Source of the DNA: Ornithinimicrobium sufpigmenti
GTDB lineage: Bacteria > Actinomycetota > Actinomycetes > Actinomycetales > Dermatophilaceae
Assembly: GCF_004322775.1 (NCBI RefSeq)
Contig: NZ_CP036403.1
Span: 2,480,001-2,544,000 of the forward strand
DNA: 64,000 nt
Reading direction: 5' to 3'
Shown: in pieces, positions 12,891-23,466 of the stretch
Layout: each line of letters begins with the position of its first letter
How positions within the stretch are numbered: the first letter of the stretch is position 1
Position numbers and translations under genes: made by a program
The notes under the pieces: model-generated
Database searches by the model: none
What the model was told of the DNA's origin: nothing
The model's input: the letters and a program-made list of their open reading frames with translations, nothing else

Positions 12891-14153
12891 TCAGCGGGTG
12901 TTTCGAGCCGCCGCGAGGCTCTTGCGCCCGCGCCGCAGCAGGGCTACCTGGCCGTGCAGGAAGTCCTCCGGCTGCAGGGTGCGCTCGGCATCCTGCACCT
13001 TTGCGTTGTTCACGCTGACGCCCCCGTCGCCGAGGAGACGACGCGCTGCCCCTCTGCTCTCGGCCAGGCCGACGAGCACCATCGCCTCGACCAGCGGGGT
13101 CCCCGGTGCGATCTCTGCCCCGGGGAGCTCCCCCGTCGCGTCGCGCAAGGTGCCGGCGTCGAGCTGAGCCGGGTCCCCCTTGCCGAAGAGCACCTGACTG
13201 GCCGTCTCCACCTGCGCGGTCGCGCCGGAGCCGTGGACGAGGGAGGTCACGTCGGCCGCGAGGGTCCGTTGCGCCTCCCGCAGGTGCGGGCGTTCGACCG
13301 CGGACCGCTCGAGCTCGGCGATCTCCTCCCGGCTTCGGTCGGTGAAGATGCGTAGCAGCTTGCCCGTCTCGGAGTCCGCCACGTTGATCCAGTACTGGTA
13401 GAACGCGTAGGGGCTCGTCATGTCGGCAGCCAGCCAGACGGCGTTGCCGGCGGACTTGCCGTACTTCTCGCCGTTCTCGTCGGTGACCAGCGGGGTGGTC
13501 AGCACGTGTGCCGTGCAGCCCTCCGTCCGGTGGATCAGGTCCACGCCGGCGGTGAGGTTGCCCCACTGGTCCTGCCCGCCGGTCTGCAGGGTGCAGCCGT
13601 GCTCGCGGTAGAGGTGGAGGAAGTCCATGCCCTGCAGCAGCTGGTAGCTGAACTCGGTGTACGAGATGCCCTCCTGGCTCTCCAGCCGGGCCGCGATGGC
13701 CTCCTTCTTGATCATCTGGTTCACCCGGAAGTGCTTGCCGATGTCGCGCAGGAAGTCCAACGCGCTCATCGGGGCGGTCCAGTCCAGGTTGTTGACCATG
13801 CGGGCGGGGTTCTCCCCCTCGAAGTCGAGGAAGGGCGCGACCTGCCGCTGGATCCGCTCCACGTACTCGGCCGTGAGCTCCGGTGTCTTGAGCACCCGTT
13901 CCGACGTGGGCCTGGGGTCGCCGATCAAGCCGGTCGAGCCCCCCACAAGCGCCAGCACCCGGTGCCCGGCCCGCTGGAAGTGGCGCAGCACGATCAGCTG
14001 CACCAGGTTGCCGAAGTGCAGCGACGGGGCCGTCGGGTCGAAACCGCAGTACAGGGTGATCGGTCCCTCGTTGAGCGCCGCGCGCAGGGCGTCCAGGTCG
14101 GTGGTCTGGGCCACCAGTCCGCGCCACTGCAGCTCGTCCAGGATGTTGCTCAC
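12891..14153 (-). CDS. tyrS: tyrosyl-tRNA synthetase
   Basis: 420 aa class I synthetase that charges tRNA-Tyr. The HIGH-type motif is HFGN at residues 46-49 after YCGFDPTAPSL. Tyrosine-binding GGQDQWGN is at about 192-199, and the KMSKS-type motif is KYGKSAG at 230-236. A C-terminal S4 domain (about 350-412, AESRGAARRLLGDGGVSVNN) completes the TyrS1 architecture. The GTG start overlaps the mpg stop as GTGA, so the two are coupled. The gene ends only 10 bp before rRNA promoter P1. Confidence 0.97.
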   Translation of the reverse strand: MSNILDELQWRGLVAQTTDLDALRAALNEGPITLYCGFDPTAPSLHFGNLVQLIVLRHFQRAGHRVLALVGGSTGLIGDPRPTSERVLKTPELTAEYVERIQRQVAPFLDFEGENPARMVNNLDWTAPMSALDFLRDIGKHFRVNQMIKKEAIAARLESQEGISYTEFSYQLLQGMDFLHLYREHGCTLQTGGQDQWGNLTAGVDLIHRTEGCTAHVLTTPLVTDENGEKYGKSAGNAVWLAADMTSPYAFYQYWINVADSETGKLLRIFTDRSREEIAELERSAVERPHLREAQRTLAADVTSLVHGSGATAQVETASQVLFGKGDPAQLDAGTLRDATGELPGAEIAPGTPLVEAMVLVGLAESRGAARRLLGDGGVSVNNAKVQDAERTLQPEDFLHGQVALLRRGRKSLAAARNTR

Positions 14154-14824
14154 CGAGGGTCCTTCCCAGGGTCCGAGGTATGCCGTCCGGTCCGGGCGGC
14201 CCGGCCCAGCCTACGGGTCCCTGGGCGGTAGACCGAGACCGTGGGCTCATCCTCCAGCCAGAAGCGCCAGGGGAAACGCGTGCCGTCGCCGCCCTCACCG
14301 CTCACCCCGACGCGGGGTCCCGTCCGGACCGCACCGACCGGGCCGGGCCCCGGGCGCAGGCGCACCTCCGCGCCCGGACCGAACAGGTCGAGCCCGTCGT
14401 GCGCGGCGTCCAGGCCCAACGCCTTGGTGAGCCGTCCCGGTCCGCGAGCCAGATCGCGGTCCACGACCTCGGTAGCCACCCCGACCTGCCGACGTTCGCG
14501 CGCCAGGTCCAGCCCCTCCACCACCTCGGCCGCCCGCAGCAGCACCGCGGACGCCGTGCCGTCCTCCCCGGTGACGACGTTCACGCACCAGTGGACGCCA
14601 TAGGAGCGGTAGACGTAGAGGTGGCCGGGAGGGCCGAACATGACCTGGGTCCGCGGGGTCGGCCCGCGGTAGGCGTGCGAACCCGGGTCCAGCGGCCCGG
14701 CATAGGCCTCCACCTCGGTCAGCCGCAGCGTGACGCCGTCGTGGGACAGCAACGCACCGAGCAGGTCGGGTGCGACCTCGAGAACAGGACGGGCGAGGAG
14801 GGCGCGGTCGATCGGCATACCCAT
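14150..14824 (-). CDS. mpg: DNA-3-methyladenine glycosylase (AAG/MPG family)
   Basis: 224 aa. Removes 3-methyladenine, hypoxanthine and other damaged purines in base excision repair. Family blocks are clear: LLGALLSHDGV, the catalytic TEVEAYAGPLDPGSHAYRG (the second Glu of EVEAY is the expected general base), and VMFGPPGHLYVYRSYGVHWC. The C-terminal GPGRLTKALGLDAAHDG segment is also present. The ATG lies one base after the argH stop; an internal ATG two codons on (MPIDRALLARP) is an equally good start. The mpg-tyrS pair matches mycobacteria. Confidence 0.93.
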   Translation of the reverse strand: MGMPIDRALLARPVLEVAPDLLGALLSHDGVTLRLTEVEAYAGPLDPGSHAYRGPTPRTQVMFGPPGHLYVYRSYGVHWCVNVVTGEDGTASAVLLRAAEVVEGLDLARERRQVGVATEVVDRDLARGPGRLTKALGLDAAHDGLDLFGPGAEVRLRPGPGPVGAVRTGPRVGVSGEGGDGTRFPWRFWLEDEPTVSVYRPGTRRLGRAARTGRHTSDPGKDPR

Positions 14825-14825
14825 C

Positions 14826-16289
<1,464 letters not shown>

Positions 16290-16811
16290 TCAGCTCGGGT
16301 CGCGCTCACCCGTGCCGTCGTCGGCCAGGTCGAGCAGCCGTTGGGCCGTCCCCGGGCCGCCGGCCGGGTCGGTGGTGATCACCAGGATCGTGTCGTCGCC
16401 GGCGATGGTGCCCAGGATGTCCGGGGCGTCGCTGCGGTCGATGGCCGAGGCGAGGAACTGGGCTGCGCCCGGCGGCGTGCGCAGCACGACCTGGTTGCCC
16501 ACGGCCCGCGCGCTGACGAGCAGCTCCTGGCACAGCCGGGCGAGCCGGGCGCTGATCTCTCCCGAGTCCTGCGCCGGTCGCGGCGTGAGGTCGCCCCCCT
16601 GTCCGGGCACGGCATACACGAGCTGTCGGCCGCGCCGGACCTTGACGGCCTCCAGGTCCACCAGGTCGCGGGACAGCGTGGCCTGGGTGACGATGATCCC
16701 GTCCTCGGCCAGCAGGTCGAGCAGCTGCCCCTGGGAGCCCACCGCGTGGCGCTCGAGCAGGTCAGCGATCCGCTGGTGCCGGGCTCCGCGCGTCATCGGG
16801 ATGGAACTCAT
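16290..16811 (-). CDS. argR: arginine repressor
   Basis: 173 aa. Arginine-sensing hexameric repressor. The N-terminal winged helix has the recognition segment [18 protein letters not shown] (about residues 42-59). The C-terminal oligomerisation/arginine-binding domain carries the [12 protein letters not shown] block, with the conserved GDD acidic pair. It lies directly before argH, its normal position in actinobacteria. A leaderless-type -10 box and a candidate ARG box lie just upstream, consistent with autorepression. Confidence 0.95.
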   Translation of the reverse strand: MSSIPMTRGARHQRIADLLERHAVGSQGQLLDLLAEDGIIVTQATLSRDLVDLEAVKVRRGRQLVYAVPGQGGDLTPRPAQDSGEISARLARLCQELLVSARAVGNQVVLRTPPGAAQFLASAIDRSDAPDILGTIAGDDTILVITTDPAGGPGTAQRLLDLADDGTGERDPS

Positions 16812-16819
16812 GCTGCAGG

Positions 16820-16846
16820 ACTATACCTAGGACTGCATGAGTATGC
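16820..16846 (-). promoter_or_regulatory. argR promoter with candidate ARG box
   Basis: A TATAGT -10 box (16825-16820) lies 8 nt before the argR ATG. Directly upstream, plus-strand TGCATGAGTATGC (16834-16846) contains the imperfect inverted repeat GCAT-GAG-TATGC, compatible with an ArgR half-site pair. Binding is inferred, not demonstrated. Confidence 0.45.
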
Positions 16847-16931
16847 GGCCCGCCCCCGGGATGCGCCGGGCCGCCTCGCTCCGGGCGGCGGGTGCTCGCC
16901 CCGCTCCGGGCGGCGTCCGACCCGGTGCCCG

Positions 16932-17846
16932 TCAGATACCGAGCTCCCGCAGCAGCTGGACCGCCGCGCTGGCCTGGGCAGCCTGGAAGGCACGGAGGGT
17001 CGGCAGGCCGGGGGCCGGCGGTCTGCGGCTGGCCTGCAGGAAGAAACCGCCGAGCCCGGCGAGGACCCCGAGCACGTCCTCCTCGCCTGCGCCGAGGGCG
17101 CGCACAGCCGGCAGGTGGGGCCGGACGTCCAGGTCGCCGGACCACCGCACGTTGATCAGGAGGGCGGCGGCGTCGTACCAGGCGGCCCCCCTGCTGGCCC
17201 AGGGCCAGTCGACGATGCGCACGTCACCGCCCGGGTCGACCAGGACGTTGTCCGCCCGCAGGTCCGTGTGGGAGACCCGGTCCCCAGCCAGCCGGGGCAA
17301 GGTCCGTCGGGCCAGTGCGTCCAGCCGGTCCAGACGCCCCGCCACCCAGGGATCCAGGCCGTGCGGCGGGCCGTCCATCAGGGCGCGCCAGCCACCGAAC
17401 TCGCCAGCGACCTCCACCTCCAGCGCCGGCCAGGTGGCGGGCGCCGGCATCGTGGCCAGGTCGGCCCAGGCCTGCAGGGTGCGGTCCAGCTCCTCGGCCG
17501 TCCAGGGCAGGCGCGGGTGCGTGCCCTCCACGTCCTCGACGACGAGCACCACCCAGTCACCGTCGTCGTAGGCGTCCAGCAGGCGTGGCACCGCGCTCAC
17601 CTCAGCCAGGGTCCCCAGCACGCCGATCTCGCGGCGGTGCAGGCCGGGGCTGTCCGGGTTCTGTGCCGAGCTCACGGCCTTGACGAAGGCCCGGGTGCCG
17701 TCGGCGGTGCGGACCCGGTCGGCCGAGCCGGGCGAGAAGCCGCCCGGCTGGGAGACGGCCTCCACCACCTCGGCGCCCAGGACCTGCCCGACCCAGCCGC
17801 GCACGTCGCTGGGCAGGTCCGCCCAGGCGAGGCGGACGCCATACAT
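16932..17846 (-). CDS. aminoglycoside phosphotransferase (APH)-fold kinase
   Basis: 304 aa. APH/choline-kinase fold: the catalytic loop VSHTDLRADNVLV (Asp as catalytic base, Asn for metal, about residue 194) is followed by the DFG-like VRIVDWPWAS. An N-terminal lobe contains GTRAFVKAVSS with a candidate ATP-binding Lys. Substrates in this family range from antibiotics to small metabolites, so no resistance role is claimed. It lies 5 nt after the SDR gene and is probably co-transcribed with it. Confidence 0.82.
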   Translation of the reverse strand: MYGVRLAWADLPSDVRGWVGQVLGAEVVEAVSQPGGFSPGSADRVRTADGTRAFVKAVSSAQNPDSPGLHRREIGVLGTLAEVSAVPRLLDAYDDGDWVVLVVEDVEGTHPRLPWTAEELDRTLQAWADLATMPAPATWPALEVEVAGEFGGWRALMDGPPHGLDPWVAGRLDRLDALARRTLPRLAGDRVSHTDLRADNVLVDPGGDVRIVDWPWASRGAAWYDAAALLINVRWSGDLDVRPHLPAVRALGAGEEDVLGVLAGLGGFFLQASRRPPAPGLPTLRAFQAAQASAAVQLLRELGI

Positions 17847-17851
17847 GCCGG

Positions 17852-18649
17852 TCAGCCCACCGGGTCGTCGTCGCCCCAGGGCCGCAGGCGCAGCATCCGC
17901 TCGCCCTCGCCCAGACCGGAACGGGAGCGGCGGCGCAGCTCGTCGAGGTCATCGGTCCCGGCGCGGACGAAGCGGCCGTTGAACCCGTCGAGCTCCCCGT
18001 CGGCGAGGGCGAGCGCCAGGGCCTTGAGGTCCTCGGGGTCGGTCCACTCGGTGCGGCCGCGGTGCAGCTCCATGGAGTGGGTCATGTCGGACTCGATGAC
18101 GCCGGGCGCCAGGTCGAAGGCGAGCACCCCGTGCTCGGCGCCGGCCAGCGCGACACCACCGGTCAGTCGGGCCAGGGCGGACTTGGAGGCGTGGTAGGAG
18201 GTGAGCAGGGCGCTCTCGCGGGTGCCGGAACCGGAGTTGAGGTTGATGACCCGGCCACCGCCGGCGGCGATCATGTGCGGCACCACGGCCCGGGTCAGCA
18301 GGAACGGGCCCCGCACGTTGACCACCATGACCTGCCACCAGGCGTCGGCGTCCGCCTCCCACAGCGGCACCTCGGGCTCGACGGCACCGGCGTTGTTGAC
18401 GAGCAGGTCGATGCGCCCGTACCGCTCCATGACGTCGGCCACGGTGCCGTCGACCGCCTGCTCGTCGGTGACGTCGCAGCTGAACGCCTCGAACGGCATA
18501 CCCTCCACGCCCTCCGGGGTCCCGCCCGAGCGGGAGAACCCGGCGACCCGCCAGCCGGCGCCGAGCAGCGCGCGGGTGAGGTGGGCACCGATGCCGCGGG
18601 AGGCTCCGGTGACAACGGCGACGCGGTCAGAGGCTGTCTCGGAAGTCAT
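17852..18649 (-). CDS. short-chain dehydrogenase/reductase
   Basis: 265 aa classical SDR. Cofactor motif VTGASRGIGAHL (TGxxxGxG) at about residues 14-25, NNAG in LLVNNAGAVEP, catalytic Ser in NLNSGSGT, and the YHASK active-site Tyr/Lys near residue 155. The D residues after the second strand (FSCDVTDEQA) do not decide NAD versus NADP. Substrate unknown. The ATG has a TAGGCT -10 box 6 nt upstream and no Shine-Dalgarno, so the mRNA is probably leaderless. Co-transcribed with the APH-fold kinase. Confidence 0.85.
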   Translation of the reverse strand: MTSETASDRVAVVTGASRGIGAHLTRALLGAGWRVAGFSRSGGTPEGVEGMPFEAFSCDVTDEQAVDGTVADVMERYGRIDLLVNNAGAVEPEVPLWEADADAWWQVMVVNVRGPFLLTRAVVPHMIAAGGGRVINLNSGSGTRESALLTSYHASKSALARLTGGVALAGAEHGVLAFDLAPGVIESDMTHSMELHRGRTEWTDPEDLKALALALADGELDGFNGRFVRAGTDDLDELRRRSRSGLGEGERMLRLRPWGDDDPVG

Positions 18650-18655
18650 GGCTGC

Positions 18656-18661
18656 AGCCTA
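18656..18661 (-). promoter_or_regulatory. leaderless -10 box of the SDR gene
   Basis: TAGGCT on the minus strand, 6 nt before the ATG at 18649; initiation would fall on or next to the start codon. Confidence 0.5.
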
Positions 18662-18692
18662 CTGAGGCGGGCCGGGGGCTCACGACGGCTCC

Positions 18693-21296
18693 TCAGCGCT
18701 GGACCGCGCCGTGCTCCCGCGCCGCCCGGGCGACGGCCGCGTCGCGAGCGGCGTTGACCTCCTCGGTGGTCAGCGTCCGGTCCGGTGCCCGGAAGTGCAT
18801 CCGGAAGGCCAACGACTGCTGGTCGTCCTCGATCTGGTCCCCGACGTAGACGTCGAAGAGCGCGATGCTCTCCAGCAAGTCACCCGCGCCCGCACGCAGC
18901 GACGCCTGGACGTCGGCGTAGGAGACCGTGCGGGGCACCACCAGCGCGACGTCCGACCCGGCGACCGGGTGCGAGGACAGCGGACCCGCCTGTCCGGGCC
19001 GCTCGCTGGCGGTGATGAGCACCTCCAGGTCGAGCTCGGCCGCACAGGTCCGCTCCGGCAGGCCGAGGCGCTGCAGCACCTTCGGGTGCAGCTCGCCCGC
19101 CCACCCGACGGAGGTGCCGTCGGCCAGGGTCAGCTGCACGCACCGTCCCGGGTGGAAGGGCGCGCGCTCGGTCTGCACCCGCTGCACGGGGACGCCGAGG
19201 GTGTCGGCGACCGCGTGCGCCCAGCCCACGACGTCGGTGACGTCCAGGGCTCGGCCCGGGCCCCACCAGCCGCCGCGCTCGGCCTGGCCCGCCGCGACGA
19301 CCGCGACGTGCAGCGGCTGCGCCGGGACCGCGTCCCGGATGGCCTCGAGCACCTCGTCGGAGGGGCGGGCGCCGACGTCCGGCACCGGGGCCTGGGCCGT
19401 GTGGTCGGGCAGGGTGACCGTGTCGATCTCGAACAGGGCGACGTCCCGGGAGCCGCGGGAGATGTTGCGTCGCAAGGTGTCCGGCAGGGTCTGCAGCAGC
19501 TCGGTGCGCATCAGCGGCGCCTCGTCGGACAGCGGGTTGGCCAGCCGCAGCGCCGCCCGCCGGGGGTCCTCCGTCGGGAGGCCCAGCGCGTCGAACCGCT
19601 CCCGGCTGACGAACGGGTAGGTGAGCACCTCGTGCAGGCCCTGGCCGGCCAGCGCCTGCGCCACCGCACGTCGGGATCGCTGGGCGTGGGTCAGGCCCCG
19701 CCCGCCGACCGCGCGGGGCACGACCGACGGGATCTTGTCGTAGCCGTCGATGCGGGCGACCTCCTCTACCAGGGAGGGGGCGTCGGTGAGGTCGGAGCGC
19801 CAGGTCGGCGGCACCACGGTGACCCGTCCTGCCTCGTCGGGCCCGCTCACCTCGCAGCCGATCGTCTCCAGGAGGTGCACGACCCGCTCCTGGGGGTAGT
19901 CCACCCCGACGTAGGCGGTGGGCATCGTGAGGTCCAGGTCGATCGGCGGCATCGTGGTCTGCAGCCGCTCGTCCCGCATGTCGGTGATCGCGGGGTCGGC
20001 GCTGCCGCCCCCGTGCTCGACGAGCAGGTCGACCGCCAGCTGGGCGGCCGCGGCCGCCACCGCCGGGTCCACCCCGCGCTCGAAGCGCTTGGCCGCCTCG
20101 CTGGACAGCTTGTGCCGCCGCGAGGTCCGGGCCACGGTGCGGTGGTCGAAGTGCGCGGACTCGATGAGGACCTCGGTCGTCTGCCCCGGGGTGACCTCGC
20201 CGTCCTCACCGCCCATGACGCCGGCCAGGGCCAGGATGCGCTCCCCGTCGGGGCCGCAGGTGATGAGCAGGTCCTCCGGGTCGAGGGTGCGGTCCACGTC
20301 GTCGAGGGTCTTCAGCCGCTCCCCTGCCCGGGCCCGGCGCACGACGATCGGTCCGTCCAGGGTAGCCAGGTCGAAGGCGTGCAGCGGCTGGCCGAGCGCC
20401 AGCATGACGTAGTTGGTCACGTCCACGGCGAGCCCGAGAGGGCGCATGCCGGCCTCGGTCAGCCGACGGGCCATCCACTCGGGCGTCGTCCGGGTCAGGT
20501 CGATCCCACGCACGACCCGCGCGACGTAGCGGTCGCACCCGGGGACGCCGTCCAGCGGCGCCTCGTCCCGCAGGTGGACGGCATACCCGGCAGGCCCGGC
20601 AGGCCCCTCCTGGGTCGCGGGGTCCACGGGCAGCTGAACCGCGTCGGCCGGGTCGGCAGGATCCCTGAATGCCGCGCCGGTCGCGTGGGAGTACTCGCGG
20701 GCGATGCCCCGCATCGAGAAGCAGTAGCCGCGGTCGGGGGTGACGTTGACCTCGACGACCTCGCGGTCCAGACCGAGGACCGGGATGAGGTCGTCACCGG
20801 GCTGCAGGTCCAGCTCGGCGACCCGGTCCTCGCCGAGCAGCCGGGGCAGCACGATGATCCCGTCGTGGTCGTCACCCAGGCCCAGCTCGCGCGCCGAGCA
20901 GATCATCCCGGCGGACACGTGCCCGTAGGTCTTGCGCGCCGAGATGGTCATCGGGCCCTGCGGGGTCGGTAGCACGCCGCCGGGCAGGATGACCGCGACC
21001 AGGTCGCCGACCTCGAAGTTGTCGGCGCCGCAGACGATGCCCTGCGGGGTGCCGTCCTCCAGGCGCTGGCCGTGCTCGCCGACGTCGACCTGGCACCAGT
21101 TGATCAGCTTGCCGTTCTTCTGCCGCTCACCGTGCTTCTCCAGCACGCGGCCCACCACGAGGGGGCCGCCCACGCCGCTGGTGTGCAGACCCTCCTCCTC
21201 CAGGCCCATCGCGACGAGGTCGGCGGCGATCTGCGCGCCGCTCACGTCCTGGGGCAGCTCGACGTACTCGCCCAGCCAGTCGACCGGAACCCGCAT
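18693..21296 (-). CDS. pheT: phenylalanyl-tRNA synthetase beta subunit
   Basis: 867 aa, full length. The N-terminal tRNA-binding (EMAP-like) domain includes VVGRVLEKHGERQKN and CQVDVGEHGQ (residues about 45-75). B3/B4 editing domain in the middle (CDRYVARVVRGIDLTRTTPEWM), B5 domain, catalytic-like core, and a C-terminal ferredoxin-fold anticodon-binding domain (SSHPVAGSDVALVVPRTVSY to the end). Forms an alpha2-beta2 enzyme with PheS, whose stop overlaps this ATG by one base (TGATG), so the subunits are made together. Confidence 0.97.
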   Translation of the reverse strand: MRVPVDWLGEYVELPQDVSGAQIAADLVAMGLEEEGLHTSGVGGPLVVGRVLEKHGERQKNGKLINWCQVDVGEHGQRLEDGTPQGIVCGADNFEVGDLVAVILPGGVLPTPQGPMTISARKTYGHVSAGMICSARELGLGDDHDGIIVLPRLLGEDRVAELDLQPGDDLIPVLGLDREVVEVNVTPDRGYCFSMRGIAREYSHATGAAFRDPADPADAVQLPVDPATQEGPAGPAGYAVHLRDEAPLDGVPGCDRYVARVVRGIDLTRTTPEWMARRLTEAGMRPLGLAVDVTNYVMLALGQPLHAFDLATLDGPIVVRRARAGERLKTLDDVDRTLDPEDLLITCGPDGERILALAGVMGGEDGEVTPGQTTEVLIESAHFDHRTVARTSRRHKLSSEAAKRFERGVDPAVAAAAAQLAVDLLVEHGGGSADPAITDMRDERLQTTMPPIDLDLTMPTAYVGVDYPQERVVHLLETIGCEVSGPDEAGRVTVVPPTWRSDLTDAPSLVEEVARIDGYDKIPSVVPRAVGGRGLTHAQRSRRAVAQALAGQGLHEVLTYPFVSRERFDALGLPTEDPRRAALRLANPLSDEAPLMRTELLQTLPDTLRRNISRGSRDVALFEIDTVTLPDHTAQAPVPDVGARPSDEVLEAIRDAVPAQPLHVAVVAAGQAERGGWWGPGRALDVTDVVGWAHAVADTLGVPVQRVQTERAPFHPGRCVQLTLADGTSVGWAGELHPKVLQRLGLPERTCAAELDLEVLITASERPGQAGPLSSHPVAGSDVALVVPRTVSYADVQASLRAGAGDLLESIALFDVYVGDQIEDDQQSLAFRMHFRAPDRTLTTEEVNAARDAAVARAAREHGAVQR

Positions 21297-22396
21297 CAGA
21301 TCTCCATCCCGAACTGCGCGTTGAAGCGCACGTCTCCCTCGATCAGCTCACGCATGTCGGTGATGCCGTGGCGGAACATCGCGGTCCGCTCCACGCCCAT
21401 CCCGAAGGCGAAGCCCTGGTAGCGCTCCGGGTCGATGCCGCAGGCGCGCAGGACGTTGTGGTGGACCATGCCGCACCCGCCCCACTCGATCCAGCCGGTG
21501 CCGCCGCACGTGCGGCAGGGCGGGGTGGTGGCCTCGCCGCGGCAGACGAAGCACTGGAAGTCCATCTCCGCGCTCGGCTCGGTGAAGGGGAAGAAGGCGG
21601 GCCGCAGCCGGCTGACGATCCCCGGGCCGAACATCGCCTCGGCGAGCCGGTCCAGGGTCCCCTTGAGGTGGGCCATGGTGAGGCCCTCGTCGATCGCCAG
21701 CCCCTCCATCTGGTGGAAGACCGGCGTGTGGGTGGCGTCCAGCTCGTCGGTGCGGAAGGTCTTGCCGGGCACGGCGACGTAGAGCGGCGCGCCGCGCTCG
21801 AGCAGGCTGCGGGCCTGGACCGGGGAGGTATGGGTGCGCAGCACCAGCCCGGCGTCGGCCGGGTCGACGAAGAAGGTGTCCTGCATCTGCCGGGCCGGGT
21901 GGTCCTTGTCGAAGTTGAGGGCGTCGAAGTTGAACCACTCGGCCTCCACCCCCGGGCCCTCGGCGATCTCCCAGCCCATGCCGACCATCGCGTCGGCCAT
22001 CCGCTCGGCGGTGACGGTCAGCACGTGGCGGCGGCCCAGGGGCCGGCGCGCCGGTGCCAGGGTGAGGTCCATGGCCTCCTCGACGAGGATCCGCTCGTCC
22101 CGCTCCGCCTCCAGCTGCGCCTGCCGGGCGGCCAGGGCGTGGTTCACCCGTCCGCGGGCCTGGCCCACGCGCTTGCCGGCGTCGGCCTTGGCGCTGGGCG
22201 GCAGGGCACCGATCTCGCGGTTGGCCAGGGCCAGCGGTGAGCGTTCGCCGGCGTGCGCCAGGCGGGCGGCCTTGAGCTCCTCCAGGGAGCTGGAGGCGGC
22301 GATGGCGCGCAGGGCGTCGGCGACGTTGGCCTCGATCGCCTCCGGCGCGAGGGCAGCGACCTCGACGGGGTCGTAGTTGGTGTTGGGACCGGACAC
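21296..22396 (-). CDS. pheS: phenylalanyl-tRNA synthetase alpha subunit
   Basis: 366 aa class II catalytic subunit. N-terminal coiled coil (residues about 10-95), then motif 2 with TSPVQARSL and the FHQMEGLAIDEG block. Motif 3 is GFAFGMGVERTAMFRHGI near the C-terminus. The GTG start (VSGPNTNYDP) has no Shine-Dalgarno but has TAGACT 7 nt upstream, pointing to a leaderless pheST mRNA. Reading frames extending further upstream only shadow the divergent popT gene. Confidence 0.96.
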   Translation of the reverse strand: MSGPNTNYDPVEVAALAPEAIEANVADALRAIAASSSLEELKAARLAHAGERSPLALANREIGALPPSAKADAGKRVGQARGRVNHALAARQAQLEAERDERILVEEAMDLTLAPARRPLGRRHVLTVTAERMADAMVGMGWEIAEGPGVEAEWFNFDALNFDKDHPARQMQDTFFVDPADAGLVLRTHTSPVQARSLLERGAPLYVAVPGKTFRTDELDATHTPVFHQMEGLAIDEGLTMAHLKGTLDRLAEAMFGPGIVSRLRPAFFPFTEPSAEMDFQCFVCRGEATTPPCRTCGGTGWIEWGGCGMVHHNVLRACGIDPERYQGFAFGMGVERTAMFRHGITDMRELIEGDVRFNAQFGMEI

Positions 22397-22403
22397 CTGC
22401 GCA

Positions 22404-22409
22404 AGTCTA
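22404..22409 (-). promoter_or_regulatory. leaderless -10 box of pheST
   Basis: TAGACT on the minus strand, 7 nt before the GTG at 22396. It shares a 72-bp divergent region with the popT promoter; no room for a classical leader or attenuator. Confidence 0.55.
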
Positions 22410-22456
22410 TGTATGCCGCTCCCGTGTCCACGAGGGGGTTTGGGCGGGCCAGACCG

Positions 22457-22462
22457 TAGCCT
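22457..22462 (+). promoter_or_regulatory. leaderless -10 box of popT
   Basis: TAGCCT, 6 nt before the ATG at 22469, with no Shine-Dalgarno. Divergent to the pheS box at 22404-22409. Confidence 0.55.
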
Positions 22463-22468
22463 TGGCGC

Positions 22469-23404
22469 ATGCCCTCCCCCCTGACCTCGTTGCTGCACGC
22501 TGCCCGCGGGGCGGCGATCGGCCTGTCCGAGGTGGTCCCCGGCATCAGCGGCGGCACGGTCGCCCTCATCGTCGGGGTCTACGAACGGCTGATCACCTCC
22601 GCCGGGCACTTCGTCGGGTCGGCCCGCCTGCTGCTCAGCGACCGCGAGGCGGCACGCCGGGAGTTCGCGCAGGTCCGCTGGGACGTCGTCATCCCCGTCC
22701 TGCTCGGCATGATCCCCGCGGTGATCATCGGGGCCAGGGTCCTCGGCCCGCTGGTGGAGAACCATCCGGTCCCGACCTTCGCCCTCTTCCTGGGCATGAG
22801 CCTGGCCGCCATCACCGTGCCGGCGGGAATGGTCGGGCCGGCGTGGACCTGGCCGCGCGTGGGCCTGGCCGCCGTGGTCGCGGCGGTGGTCTTCCTCCTC
22901 GTCGGCGTCCCGCCCCAGCAGGTGCCCACCCACCTCGTGCTGGTCTTTCTCGCGGCCGCTGTCGCGGTGTGCGCGCTCGCCCTGCCCGGGCTCTCCGGGT
23001 CCTTCCTGTTGCTGACCCTCGGCCTGTACACGCCCACCATCACCGCGCTCAACGAGCGGCAGTGGGTCTACATCGCGGTGTTCGGCGCGGGGATGGTGGT
23101 GGGGCTCTCCCTCTTCGTCCGGGTCCTGCAGCACCTGCTGGAGAAGCACCACGTGCTCACCCTGGTGGTGGTGACCGGCATCATCGCCGGCGCGGTGCGT
23201 GCCCTGTGGCCCTGGCAGGACGACGACCGGACGCTGCTGGCCCCCAGCGGCGACCTCGGCCTACCTGTGGGGCTGTTCTTCGTGGGGGTCGGCGTGGTGC
23301 TCGGCCTGGCCTGGCTGGGCCGCCGGGGCGAGGAGCACCAGCAGGCGGTGGAGGACGCTGAGGAGGTCGCGGAGGCCGAGCACGCCGGCGAGTCACGGCA
23401 CTAG
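22469..23404 (+). CDS. popT: DUF368/PopT-type polyprenyl-phosphate transporter
   Basis: 311 aa, about 8 membrane helices. The two family repeats are plain: GLSEVVPGISGGTVALIVG at residues 18-36 and ALPGLSGSFLLLTLG near 173-187, forming pseudo-symmetric re-entrant motifs. DUF368 proteins were recently shown in Staphylococcus and Vibrio to recycle undecaprenyl phosphate across the membrane for cell-wall synthesis; that role is inferred here. The charged tail (EEHQQAVEDAEEVAEAEHAG) would be cytoplasmic. Stands alone between pheS and the rRNA methyltransferase. Confidence 0.85.
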   Translation: MPSPLTSLLHAARGAAIGLSEVVPGISGGTVALIVGVYERLITSAGHFVGSARLLLSDREAARREFAQVRWDVVIPVLLGMIPAVIIGARVLGPLVENHPVPTFALFLGMSLAAITVPAGMVGPAWTWPRVGLAAVVAAVVFLLVGVPPQQVPTHLVLVFLAAAVAVCALALPGLSGSFLLLTLGLYTPTITALNERQWVYIAVFGAGMVVGLSLFVRVLQHLLEKHHVLTLVVVTGIIAGAVRALWPWQDDDRTLLAPSGDLGLPVGLFFVGVGVVLGLAWLGRRGEEHQQAVEDAEEVAEAEHAGESRH

Positions 23405-23466
23405 CAGGCTGGAGCCTCTCGCCGGCCCAGCACCTCCGGGGGCGCGCGCACATCGACGGCCCGACG

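Noticed and set aside
12760..14298. 512-codon open frame overlapping tyrS
   Set aside because: Same strand but other frame than tyrS; R/G/P/A-rich translation without domains, a high-GC shadow.
16932..17846. Aminoglycoside resistance gene
   Set aside because: The APH fold is shared by many metabolic kinases, and the gene sits in a core locus with native composition and no resistance context.
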